A stretch of 25,036 nucleotides of DNA from a virus, in IMG/VR virus record IMGVR_UViG_3300020421_000130, positions 1 to 25,036 of that record; one strand, given 5' to 3'. Below are positions 21,501 through 24,713 of this stretch, piece by piece. The translations under genes and the position numbers were made by a program. The notes under the pieces were generated by a model. That model did no database searches and was not told the origin of the DNA. It worked only from the letters and a program-made list of their open reading frames with translations. The number at the start of each line of letters is the position of its first letter. Position 1 is the first letter of the stretch.

Positions 21501-21986
21501 TAAGCAACTAAGGTTTGTAATAGTTGCGCCTTTTTTATGTTCTTGAGTTGAAGTTGATGTAAATTCTAAATTATCTGTATTACCTTGTTCTCTATAAGAA
21601 GTAATTCCAACAAATCCTCTTACACACCCAGTAAAAGTAGAATCTGTCTTATCAGTATATGTTATAATCTCATCATTGATTTGAATTAAACCGTAAGTAT
21701 CTGGAAATCCTTTAGTTCCTGTTGGAGTATTTGCCAGATCAACTTTTACAACGGTATCATTAAAAGATATATCTTCTAACAATACTGAAGAATAAGTTAA
21801 ATTAGTTGTATTATCAAGTTTAATGTAACTATCAATATTCTGAATTAAATCAATGGGAGCACCTTGAAACTCCTGTGCTTGATAATATTGTTTTAAAAAT
21901 TCAGAAATAAGAGGAAACTCCTCTCTCACATAAGAGGGGAGTTGATTCTGTACTATGTTGTTAAACTGAACTCTCTTTTCTGACAT
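9513..21986 (-). CDS. Giant gp7-like baseplate wedge/tail structural protein, 4157 aa
   Basis: The gene starts at ATG 21986, 12 bases after the gp6 stop, and ends 33 bases before gp8, so it occupies the position of T4 gene 7. Residues 1-60 (LPSYVREEFPLISEFLKQYY) and 162-240 (FLKEFL...SRGTDRSFEILFRALYNE...VVRPRDF) resemble the C-terminal third of T4 gp7 (YLSDGY...TKGIEASYKFLFKVLYNE). The rest is predicted beta-rich and strongly modular. Six H-x-(F/L)-x-x-G modules lie between residues 600 and 3107. A YHYH-like domain lies at about 1255-1385. VG(V/L/I)G(T/S) runs lie at about 1640-1790. Three tandem repeats lie at about 2613-2958, and two NDI(L/F)QEPG modules at about 3274-3722. Dispersed GSGY strands occur from about 750 to 3950. 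T4 gp7 is 1032 residues, so this is about four times longer. No transmembrane segment or signal peptide is visible. A gp7 wedge core with fibre-like extensions is my reading; the function of the extension is unknown. Confidence 0.85.
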   Translation of the reverse strand: MSEKRVQFNNIVQNQLPSYVREEFPLISEFLKQYYQAQEFQGAPIDLIQNIDSYIKLDNTTNLTYSSVLLEDISFNDTVVKVDLANTPTGTKGFPDTYGLIQINDEIITYTDKTDSTFTGCVRGFVGITSYREQGNTDNLEFTSTSTQEHKKGATITNLSCLFLKEFLTKTKKQFLPLLDERPLSEDLNQNLFVKQSKDFYLSRGTDRSFEILFRALYNEDVTVVRPRDFLFTPSNSDYRITNDLVVEPVSGDPLDLEQATLFQDPYAFKTNITKAFAPITRAEKLQVGTGKSFYKLSLDAGYNRDVSVDGAIYGAFSIHPKTKLIGQVGSGASILNVDSTVGFGTTGELSVTYSDTTTGIVSYSSKTLTEFFGCSNITGTIPDGEDVGINTYAYGRSFRSQDEIITVRINSVLSKLEVPENTKEYRDGDSAKIRTLGKDKSEQIFKNWFYNYASTHRVVLVKLIDSSDSSYELFLFKDHYFRINDSVVLTDDLGNEKSSVIYQVTSPSSISVKGQGNLSSNRTYTLKRNILKGNASKFASAGLTQANVQAVFDSDNNLLVASSSIPSYFTAALNTDDRSVTFSETVPAGTDVEISRLGQHNFYTGDAVYYTGEVTTEKYVDEDNTIKTRSVRGTSLGANFSDGLYYVKRVSDTTVKFAKSRSDIFNERFIEVESTVKVINNKVTPFEFKDQTLTSQKIVREIPKRAQHTGKLTPTTPGGFTGVLINGVEILNYKSSDVVYYGKIEEVEVVASGQDYDIIDPPLVFIEDSVGTGATGNVSILGSLDSIRVLDPGFDYADTPRITITGGNGTGAAAQPNMKLIDHSVSFFSEAASNRVGLGATVSTIGLGTYHKFRNTEQVIYKTNGQDGIGGLTTDAKYHVSVENNETVKLFNTVSDVLSGINTVVLTSFGNGVHSLQSVNKKSVVESISVVSNGTGYENKQRSVTIAGVSTSQNRITIKNHDYLSGEKVKYTAGTSTIGGLTDGTEYYVIKIDDDNFRLTNVGLTTSSRKFFYDTNQFVELTSTGTGTHSFNYPEISVTIAGSIGISSIGQETFQAQLQPIFRGEVTSVNLSNNGVGYGSSEVLNLNRPPSVTLISGTDAQMQPIINNGKLQEVLVTNSGKKYNSPPDLVIDGDGIGAVVVPVLSNGLVTSVKVLESGIGYDQTTTTIRVVFPGRGATLNAKLQNWRVNLAQRYVSSIKEDDGIIVNGVNEDFELQYAHIYAPRKLRQLVYAVDQDGKILYGDTDLKINVNTRQEQESTQHSPIIGWSYDGHPIYGPYGYSKRSGGAVTQMKSGYIEDTSKANRPPLTVWPSGFFVEDFTYQNLSSEDVLDENNGRHCVTPDFPNGSYVYFATIDTIADTQSPYTGFRAPVFPYLVGENFHAKPNEFNFKKTSNQDDYDFNSSGYVKNTTPFNYFDGKERYDYISLPNDLQQSIEIVNTKKGSIQSVGILTGGDNYKVNDPVVFNESNTGGTGVSARVSRVLGRSVESVSIATSSISSVEFYPNGKGKYLLFAETPHQFQNVDFIRISGVSTTASDLEGVYSAGITTNVYTLTGVGTTGVGIGTLEATGIVTFFNVAGDLNYPNIRENDILQIGTERVKVLNVDTRLSRLRVLRAVNGVVGVSHTVGTGATITQRKLSIDAGFKTDFAYKVNKQIYFNPSETVGLGSTAGVGIGSTIFFSNPGTGATTTIIPTKTLFIKDHNLQTGDLVTYSANGGKGIIVQDETNVGVGTTVADGTQLFVAKVANNLIGLSTVRVGLGTTGTFIGIGTTASTTLAFLGIGTGVVHSLKTNYNVITGVVNRNRVTVSTGQSHELAVDHDIFLDVNPGVSSSFNVSYNDFNRKIIINPKSYSATGINTSTGVITITNHGFVNGQKVVYTSGDVAEGLTNEEIYYVGVIDSDTFKLAETFHDAVRDIPAGVGIASTGGGGTINPINPALKLYKNSTVDFILTDSSLSHTQQTTDYSSFEFNLYADKNFTNIYTGKISDGKNYDVTKTGRPGINGTAKVSLVVNENTPDELYYRLDPIYESELPTVKSEVNVDADVFQNNTIEIKKSLLNGKHRVSTASTNFFEFTIGVTPEQSSYISSTSAAKITYETDCTHTKGPINQIEVVNGGKAYYALPGVTTVTSANGTGAILEADSNIVGQIDKTRIQDIGFDFPTDKTLKPSVTLPNIIKIESLKSFEFIGVSSGGRGYSSAPKLLVFDGKTDERITDVDLQYNLGDEQVTILKNTKGISNTLPTILPTANTNGVGISTIGFNTTTNQVTVTLSVGFSTAETFPIAVGDKVLIENISVGVGSTGRGFNSSGYDYKLFPIINVDQNLGGVGATVAYSLEGLFDTNRGEFVGEFDSFNSGGRIIPEKHFPIFDIVLKDNNFADGEIVESDTTSGTVESWDRKTGDLRVSTNKDFLVNEVIRGTASKTQGIASSITTYESLIETDSTSRVLQGSLTDSGFLNANMQRVQDSFYYQNFSYSLRSRVDYDSWNDAVSVTNHTAGFKKFSDYQLETPASFSEVTSNSMAVGLSTELSYFTVVNDLYGVADLNCVYNFDLVAENSLDIAGSVYSDEVIFASRILQDYFESFGNRAVEIDNVSGLFNSNPRSSRFALIDSFNINNSRAMKYFIYAKDERFVSERQFDIVTMVQDGTFAYINQYGRTDTFGELGSFDMVVSGVNASLQFFPNNFAFNDYQIVNIAYHLDDNVIGVGSTVFFDNVVEIQTDSVDCTGGRTTVVSVADTVRSMKVYSCVSDLTNNEYQYDELNMVHDGSEIYITEFGRLTTNQGSFVGTGFGTFYPFFDGSTIKIDFIPIAGVAVTANTMQIGITSESIVGFGTNEMKHAFLDAQTTTIAASGTPGITTVASYLPEYDAAYFMVQISDTGNNHNHHEMREMLVLDDFSSSEQASTTYIQEFGMVETETTLPYVTGLGTFGARVTSGGGVSLTFTPQAGIGVTVKTFMNALRLEDDSKDEIDFDNGLIVSHYARYEGTENAVKKAFNLTHREAPLFERYFVGNNSDIVSIDADTIRIPNHFYVTGEAIRYDRNGGITSSIGIATTSFAGLGNTEFLPINQDIFVIKVTDDKIKLASSAENALKRIAVPIELESVGVGTSHRFIATNQNAKCMLALDNLIQSPIVSTAQTQTLADRVSSVDNDVFLSGITSFFGSDLIKMGDEIMKITGVGIGSTNRFTVRRGQLGTKIGLGATGDTITKVVGNYNIIDNVLNFVDAPYGGQPIGSITNRPDERDWIGITTGSTFQGRMFMRSGTPDTTEETYSGNVIFDSLSDQFDGTTTTYVLTSAGSSEISGIATGNGVILINDIFQEPGNSSNYTMGESAGITTITFTGTASSTTSDVNTAGLPLGGVLLSVGSTAGLGYQPLVSAGATASVSGLGTISLISVGNTGSGYRVPTKYEFLADIASPVGVGSTEIYLENTGSVLSLIGTLNSGTNCTIGVGTDFTPVTIVSTASTFVRIGTGDTISTIISEGTQTKIIVTNPQIGFVNVSVGESATGIATMSHVGFATILTGTGNISTSVTITNPGSGYTTLIKPFVEIDDPLSYTNIPLNYVGTAQSGLNGTIDIIVGNGSSIIDFSINNKGVGYAPGEILTIPVGGLTGIPTSGTFNQFELDIQKVFSDEFTGWTIGTLQTLDDPSGNFDGATKTFNITLGGNLISIRSNRGSKIDVEQVLLVFVNDILQEPGQGYQFPGGSVITFAEAPKPGDSCKIIFYKGSGDDQDVILREVIETVKKGDTVTLGYDPSRGQDQFLQEDARTVTAVNSTDQVQTFPYFGPGNTTDETLFRPLVWCRQTEDKIIDEKRVAKDRELYEPLIYPYAYITKTVGIGSTHVYVDRIRPLFNGRNENDTSLLFQDKVKFVSQVVQVGASATAVVSAAGTVSSLVISDGGSGYTSAPTVSIAGTAQQDVTLGLTTATATATISAAGTVSTLSLTNVGTGYTTDKPPGVLISSPSYSEEENLITNFLGDSGIIVGFGTTTVSGVTTQFIFDLHIPYDSKLRESTIVGTAVTLSTLNVNDYFVVTRSNVGNASTSIVSLDPDGSTAGVGKSFIDNVYVVQNVQNVERQIIGIGTSVFRRVFVNIDDTFTFGTAGTISTTTSAGYGDYSWGKFVMASRAGVNSYSAYTSGGVIGINTSMRVERSVQLRSKNYIPSNT
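10822..11062 (-). repeat. NDI(L/F)QEPG module, copy 2
   Basis: This segment reads NFDGATKTFNITLGG, then VFVNDILQEPGQGYQFPGG, VITFAEAPKPGDSCKI and IFYKGSG. It matches the copy at 11970-12165 in the order FDG-x-T/K-x-(F/Y), NDI(L/F)QEPG, a Y, and ITF. The shared strands suggest a beta-sandwich unit of about 65-80 residues. Confidence 0.65.
11970..12165 (-). repeat. NDI(L/F)QEPG module, copy 1
   Basis: This segment reads QFDGTTTTYVLTSAG, then VILINDIFQEPGNSSNYTMG and GITTITFTGTAS. It is the N-terminal of two such modules in the giant protein and is separated from the second by about 300 residues that contain three GSGY strands. Confidence 0.65.
12665..12920 (-). repeat. H-x-(F/L)-x-x-G / YYV / DxFxL module, copy 6
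   Basis: The landmarks are NHFYVTGEAIRYDRNGGI, IFVIKVTDDKIKLASS and GVGTSHRFIATNQ. The order and spacing match the five earlier copies in the same protein, although this one stands about 1100 residues after copy 5. Confidence 0.65.
13113..13408 (-). repeat. Tandem ~120-residue repeat, unit C
   Basis: This is the third of three tandem units. It reads YDAAYFMVQISD, then MLVLDD, TYIQEFGMVE, a Gly-rich turn, and SLTFTPQAGIGVTVKTFMNA. It aligns with units A and B at the aromatic strand, the acidic pair, the Y-I-x-(E/Q)-(F/Y)-G core and the F-x-P strand. A His cluster (NNHNHHEMREM) sits where the other units are acidic or polar. Confidence 0.7.
13519..13785 (-). repeat. Tandem ~120-residue repeat, unit B
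   Basis: This unit reads VRSMKVYSCVSD, LNMVHDGSEIYITEFGRL, a GTGFGTF turn and IKIDFIPIAGVAVTANTMQI. It is the clearest bridge between units A and C: MVHDG resembles MVQDG of A, and FIPIAGVAVTANTM resembles FTPQAGIGVTVKTF of C. Confidence 0.75.
13893..14149 (-). repeat. Tandem ~120-residue repeat, unit A
   Basis: This unit reads SRAMKYFIYAKDERF, VTMVQDGTFAYINQYGRTDT, GSFDMVVSG and ASLQFFPNNFAFNDYQIVNI. It begins the three-unit tandem array at about residue 2613 and is preceded by a non-repeated, helical-looking segment (VIFASRILQDYFESFGNRAV). Confidence 0.7.
16185..16387 (-). repeat. H-x-(F/L)-x-x-G / YYV / DxFxL module, copy 5
   Basis: The landmarks are TNHGFVNGQKVVYTSGD, EIYYVGVIDSDTFKLAETF and a GVGIASTGGGG turn. 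It follows a partial unit (GQSHELAVDHDIFLDVNPG) that keeps only the first strand pair. Confidence 0.7.
16615..16885 (-). repeat. H-x-(F/L)-x-x-G module, copy 4, with VGxG(T/S) insert
   Basis: The landmarks are KDHNLQTGDLVTYSANGGKG, LFVAKVANNLIGLSTVRVGL and VVHSLKTN. Between the second and third landmarks sits a run of GIGTT-type units not present in copies 3 and 5, so this copy is longer (about 90 residues). Confidence 0.65.
17880..18230 (-). other. YHYH-like domain within the giant protein
   Basis: At about residues 1255-1385 the protein reads IIGWSYDGHPIYGPYGYS, a spacer, EDVLDENNGRHCVTPDFPNG and SYVYFATIDT. This is the order seen in YHYH-family domains (DG-x-PIYGP, then LDE-x-NGR, then G-x-YHYH). 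The signature YHYH is YVYF here, so both histidines that name the family are absent. Homologous segments occur in other marine T4-like phage tail proteins as I recall. A structural rather than catalytic role is inferred. Confidence 0.7.
18889..19105 (-). repeat. H-x-(F/L)-x-x-G / YYV / DxFxL module, copy 3
   Basis: This is the best-formed copy. The landmarks are KNHDYLSGEKVKYTAGT, GGLTDGTEYYVIKIDDDNFRL and GTGTHSFNYP, about 70 residues in all, directly followed by a GSGY-rich segment. Confidence 0.75.
19228..19436 (-). repeat. H-x-(F/L)-x-x-G / YYV / DxFxL module, copy 2
   Basis: The landmarks are YHKFRNTEQVIYKTNGQ, GGLTTDAKYHVSVENNETVK and GNGVHSLQSV. The GGLTxxxxYxV segment is almost identical in layout to copy 3, about 110 residues downstream. 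Confidence 0.7.
19920..20190 (-). repeat. H-x-(F/L)-x-x-G / YYV / DxFxL module, copy 1
   Basis: The landmarks are GQHNFYTGDAVYYTGEV, SDGLYYVKRVSDTTVKFAKS and KVTPFEFKD. It is the first copy after the gp7-like N-terminal part, and its last strand lacks the THSF consensus. Confidence 0.6.
21207..21986 (-). other. gp7-like wedge core domain (residues 1-260 of the giant protein)
   Basis: This part resembles the C-terminal third of T4 gp7 in three consecutive blocks: a helix ending in FLKQYY, a helix FLKEFLTKTKKQFLPLL, and the block SRGTDRSFEILFRALYNE followed by a V-x-V-x-x-P-R-D strand. A separate module (GLIQINDEIITYTD...CVRG...EHKKGATITN, residues 98-160) is inserted between the first and second helices. 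Comparison is from memory of T4 gp7, not from an alignment program. Confidence 0.65.
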
Positions 21987-21998
21987 TTTATGATTCTA

Positions 21999-24119
21999 TT
22001 AGTAACCGTATGAACCGCCGCCGCCACCACCGCCGGAGCTGCCGCCAGTTGATGGAGTGGATGAAGGAGTAGATGAAGATGTGGATGGTGCTGAATACGT
22101 GCCTTGAGAGACTGTACCCGTTGTTGTTCCTGTGTTGACTGTGGATCCTGCAGCAGTAGATCTAGTAGTTGCTATTGGTACGCTACCTCTACCACCTGGA
22201 CGAACTAACATACCATCTGCATAACTGGATGTAACAATATAGTTAGACGCTGACGGATCGAGTCCTGATGCAATTTCATCAACTATAGTTTCAAAATTGC
22301 TGCTACCAACTTCAAGTTGTAAATAAAGATCTTGTAGCCCTACTACGTCATTTGATGTTGGAGCTCCGGATATTTCGATAATCGTTTGACCATCTTTAAT
22401 TTTTCCTCCCAAAATGTTTATGGGGTTCAAAGTTAAAATACCCTGTTTATAATTAATAGTTCCAATATTTCTTCTTAAAATAGATGCACTTGTAGAATTT
22501 ACAGATGGAACTGAGAATAAGAATAATTCACCAGTTTCTCTATTGGTATCAGGTAAATCTGAAATATAAACGTCAGAGTTAATACCATCTATTCTAAAAG
22601 CAGAAGTTTTAATATTATACCCATTCATACTTTTAATGTAGAATGCATTACCAAAACCAATTTGATACTCAACTAAAGCATTTAGAGTTACTCGCAAATC
22701 ACGTCTCATTTGAATCGTCGTAATATTTGACGTTATAGAGTCATGACTATCATCAATTATCTTTAAGAATTTACTATACTTGAATCTCGCTCCATACTTA
22801 TTTAACTCAGTTGATTCAGAGTACTTTTGAACATTATTTTGAACAACCGTAGATACAAGTTCCGAAGATGGTGTTAAGTTTGTATTGTAATATACCTTTG
22901 AGTCACTTTCAATGTAAAGATACTTAAGATCAAGTATTTCCGGAACAATTCCAGCAACAGCAAACTTTTTAAGTTTAAGTTTAATATTCTCTTTAATAAG
23001 ATTTGGCAAATAGTCACCAAATCTTGGTTTAATACTAATGAAAACCTTTCCATATTGTGGAGGAATCAACTCTTCTCCGCCAAAAACTGAAATTGATTCG
23101 GTTTCTGGATAAATTTTTGATGGAATTAGAGTTTCATAGTCATTTGATGTCAGTGCTCTGTTTTGAGTTGCATAAATTCGTGTTGCATACTTCTTAACAG
23201 ACTCAACAGTTTCAATGTTCTCACCACCTGCAGCAATAAGACCTGTTGACAATAGTGAGATGCCAGATGTTACGTTATATTCAACACCATTTCTTGTATA
23301 GGTGACTCTACCTCCAAAATTGAATTGACTGATGCCGTTTGCAGAATCACCATTAGTAACAATATAATTTGCTGTGACATAATTTCCTTCTTCTAGTGCT
23401 TTTCCGAAAATATTGTCTCCAAAAATTAATTCATATCTTTCGTCTTCAATTTCTTGTAGATAATAAACTCTTGATTCGCCATTAATATCAAAGAGACTAT
23501 CTTGTAAACTATATTTGGCCGCGGCAGTTGAAAACTGATTAGTTTTAACAGAAACTCTAATCAAATCGCTGTCAATACCTGCGTTAGGTAAAATAAATTT
23601 TTGATTTGGATTTGTAGCAGAATATGTAAAGTTTGACTCTAAAAGAACACCTTCATAAACTGTTAATTCATCAAAAGATGCTATACCATCAAAAACTGGA
23701 ACTGTTACATCTTCTAAAATTGAAAAAACAAATGATTGTGAAGCAAAAGATCCACTTGTAGTTGCAATAACACCTTTTTTTAAGGTGAGTGTTGCTGGAG
23801 ATGGAGTAATATCTGATGTATCAACGAAAAAACTAACCGATGCTGTTGCTGCCTTTCTTGATCTTGGAACATATCCAATATTTCTTGCTAAAGCAACGAC
23901 ATTTTCTCTTAAAGTCGCGCTATCAATGAATACCTCATTCGCAACCATGTTTGCGTTATACGAGGTAATATAAGTGTTGTATGCCAGAACATCAATAATA
24001 GTCGAGAGATTAGAACCCTCAAAATCATAATCCGTAAAGTTGGAATTTGATCTTAGATATTCTTTGAGTGATGTTTTAACCTGGTCAAAATCCAGATTAG
24101 AAAAATTAACTAGTGGCAT
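21999..24119 (-). CDS. gp6: Baseplate wedge subunit gp6, 706 aa
   Basis: gp6 forms the inner ring of wedges in T4-like baseplates, binding gp25, gp53 and gp7. The N-terminus holds the family block at residues 40-90: TIIDVLAYNTYITSYNANMV, ANEVFIDSATLRENVVALAR and NIGYVPRSRKA. Mid-protein segments (YYLQEIEDERYELIFGDNIF, then YATRIYATQNRALTSNDYET) are typical of gp6/Baseplate_J-like proteins. Length is close to T4 gp6 (660). The start is ATG 24119, 3 bases after the gp25 stop, with AAGG about 6 bases upstream. The last 65 residues are unusual: a Ser/Thr/Pro-rich run followed by GGSS and seven glycines, ending SYGY. That tail is encoded by a GC-rich patch at 22010-22050 that stands out from the AT-rich surroundings. 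Confidence 0.95.
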   Translation of the reverse strand: MPLVNFSNLDFDQVKTSLKEYLRSNSNFTDYDFEGSNLSTIIDVLAYNTYITSYNANMVANEVFIDSATLRENVVALARNIGYVPRSRKAATASVSFFVDTSDITPSPATLTLKKGVIATTSGSFASQSFVFSILEDVTVPVFDGIASFDELTVYEGVLLESNFTYSATNPNQKFILPNAGIDSDLIRVSVKTNQFSTAAAKYSLQDSLFDINGESRVYYLQEIEDERYELIFGDNIFGKALEEGNYVTANYIVTNGDSANGISQFNFGGRVTYTRNGVEYNVTSGISLLSTGLIAAGGENIETVESVKKYATRIYATQNRALTSNDYETLIPSKIYPETESISVFGGEELIPPQYGKVFISIKPRFGDYLPNLIKENIKLKLKKFAVAGIVPEILDLKYLYIESDSKVYYNTNLTPSSELVSTVVQNNVQKYSESTELNKYGARFKYSKFLKIIDDSHDSITSNITTIQMRRDLRVTLNALVEYQIGFGNAFYIKSMNGYNIKTSAFRIDGINSDVYISDLPDTNRETGELFLFSVPSVNSTSASILRRNIGTINYKQGILTLNPINILGGKIKDGQTIIEISGAPTSNDVVGLQDLYLQLEVGSSNFETIVDEIASGLDPSASNYIVTSSYADGMLVRPGGRGSVPIATTRSTAAGSTVNTGTTTGTVSQGTYSAPSTSSSTPSSTPSTGGSSGGGGGGGSYGY
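22002..22196 (-). other. Ser/Thr-rich and polyglycine C-terminal tail of gp6
   Basis: Residues 642-706 of gp6 run through TTRSTAAGSTVNTGTTTGTV and STSSSTPSSTPSTGG to a seven-glycine stretch and SYGY. The composition is disordered and linker-like, and the glycine codons are mostly GGC/GGT, making a short GC-rich island. I know of no matching tail in T4 gp6. Confidence 0.8.
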
Positions 24120-24122
24120 TTT

Positions 24123-24524
24123 TTACCTTGTTGGCTGCAAGACGAATTCCAATTGTTGTGCAGGTATATCTGCACCAATAATGTCATATATGATAATTAC
24201 GTCAAATTGATTATTTTCAAAGTTAGGAAAAGTCTGAACTTTTCTCAATCTGACTCTTGGTTCATTATTTTCAATAGATCTTTCAATCTCATCCCTAATA
24301 TCTGCCGCAGTTAAGTCATCAATATTGTCAAAAAGCGATTTCGAGACCCTTGATCCAAATCTTTCATTAAAAAACTTCTCTCCAGGTTGGGTAAAGACAA
24401 TATTTCTAATGGAACGTGCTATTGCGTTCTCATTTTTGATGGCAATTAAGTCATTGGTCAAGGGATTAATCTTGAATGTCATACTGACATCCTTAAAACC
24501 TTGACTAACCCTCTCTAATGGCAC
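24123..24524 (-). CDS. gp25: Baseplate wedge subunit gp25, 133 aa
   Basis: gp25 is a small wedge protein of the GPW/gp25 family that contacts gp6 and the sheath at the baseplate centre. The family pattern is plain: NENAIARSIRNIVFTQPGEK (residues 31-50), FGSRVSKSLFDNID (56-69), then IRDEIERSIENNEPRVRL and a C-terminal strand ending LEFVLQPTR. Length is almost the same as T4 gp25 (132). I chose the GTG at 24524 as start because the resulting N-terminus, PLERVSQGFKDVSMTF, matches cyanophage homologues that begin MPxERVSQGFKD as I recall; the first in-frame ATG (residue 15) would cut that conserved part. No good Shine-Dalgarno sequence precedes the GTG. The gene stops 3 bases before gp6, and a candidate late promoter lies 22 bases upstream. 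Confidence 0.95.
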   Translation of the reverse strand: MPLERVSQGFKDVSMTFKINPLTNDLIAIKNENAIARSIRNIVFTQPGEKFFNERFGSRVSKSLFDNIDDLTAADIRDEIERSIENNEPRVRLRKVQTFPNFENNQFDVIIIYDIIGADIPAQQLEFVLQPTR

Positions 24525-24545
24525 AATAATACGGCAATTATGTAT

Positions 24546-24553
24546 TATTTATC
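24546..24553 (-). promoter_or_regulatory. Candidate late promoter GATAAATA upstream of gp25
   Basis: The minus strand reads GATAAATA (plus-strand tatttatc) in the 27-base gap before gp25, overlapping by two bases the stop of the small upstream gene. It matches the NATAAATA late-promoter form described for cyanophage S-PM2. About 21 bases separate it from the GTG start, which leaves a very short leader. Confidence 0.5.
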
Positions 24554-24713
24554 AACCAAAAAGAGGTTCTGGGTCGCCCTCTGGATCAAAAAGTTCACTT
24601 TCTTTAATTTTATCGGTCTTTTTTGGTGTGATCTTGTCGTTAGCAATCTCACGAAGCATTTTTTGATGCTGATCGTTTGCCAAATTGTCTAAAAAGTCGT
24701 TATTTGGAGTCAT
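24552..24713 (-). CDS. Small hypothetical protein, 53 aa
   Basis: The gene starts at ATG 24713, 14 bases inside the end of the preceding gene, with GAAGAGG about 7 bases upstream as ribosome site. The product begins MTPNNDFLDNLANDQHQKML, is highly charged and probably helical, and ends ESELFDPEGDPEPLFG. I do not recognise a domain. A longer reading of this frame from a TTG at 24857 is possible but would lie wholly over the upstream gene, so the ATG is preferred. The acidic, Pro-containing C-terminus suggests a short flexible tail. Position next to gp25 suggests a structural or assembly accessory role, which is inference only. Confidence 0.7.
   Translation of the reverse strand: MTPNNDFLDNLANDQHQKMLREIANDKITPKKTDKIKESELFDPEGDPEPLFG

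Noticed and set aside
9513-21986. Diversity-generating retroelement target or programmed frameshift in the giant gene
   Set aside because: No template repeat, reverse transcriptase or slippery-site context was seen; the frame is continuous from start to stop.
22010-22050. GC-rich patch as a possible terminator or recent insertion
   Set aside because: It is explained by glycine codons of the gp6 tail; I found no perfect inverted repeat followed by a U-tract.
24482-24484. In-frame ATG as alternative gp25 start
   Set aside because: It would remove the conserved ERVSQGFKD N-terminus shared with homologues; the GTG at 24524 is preferred.
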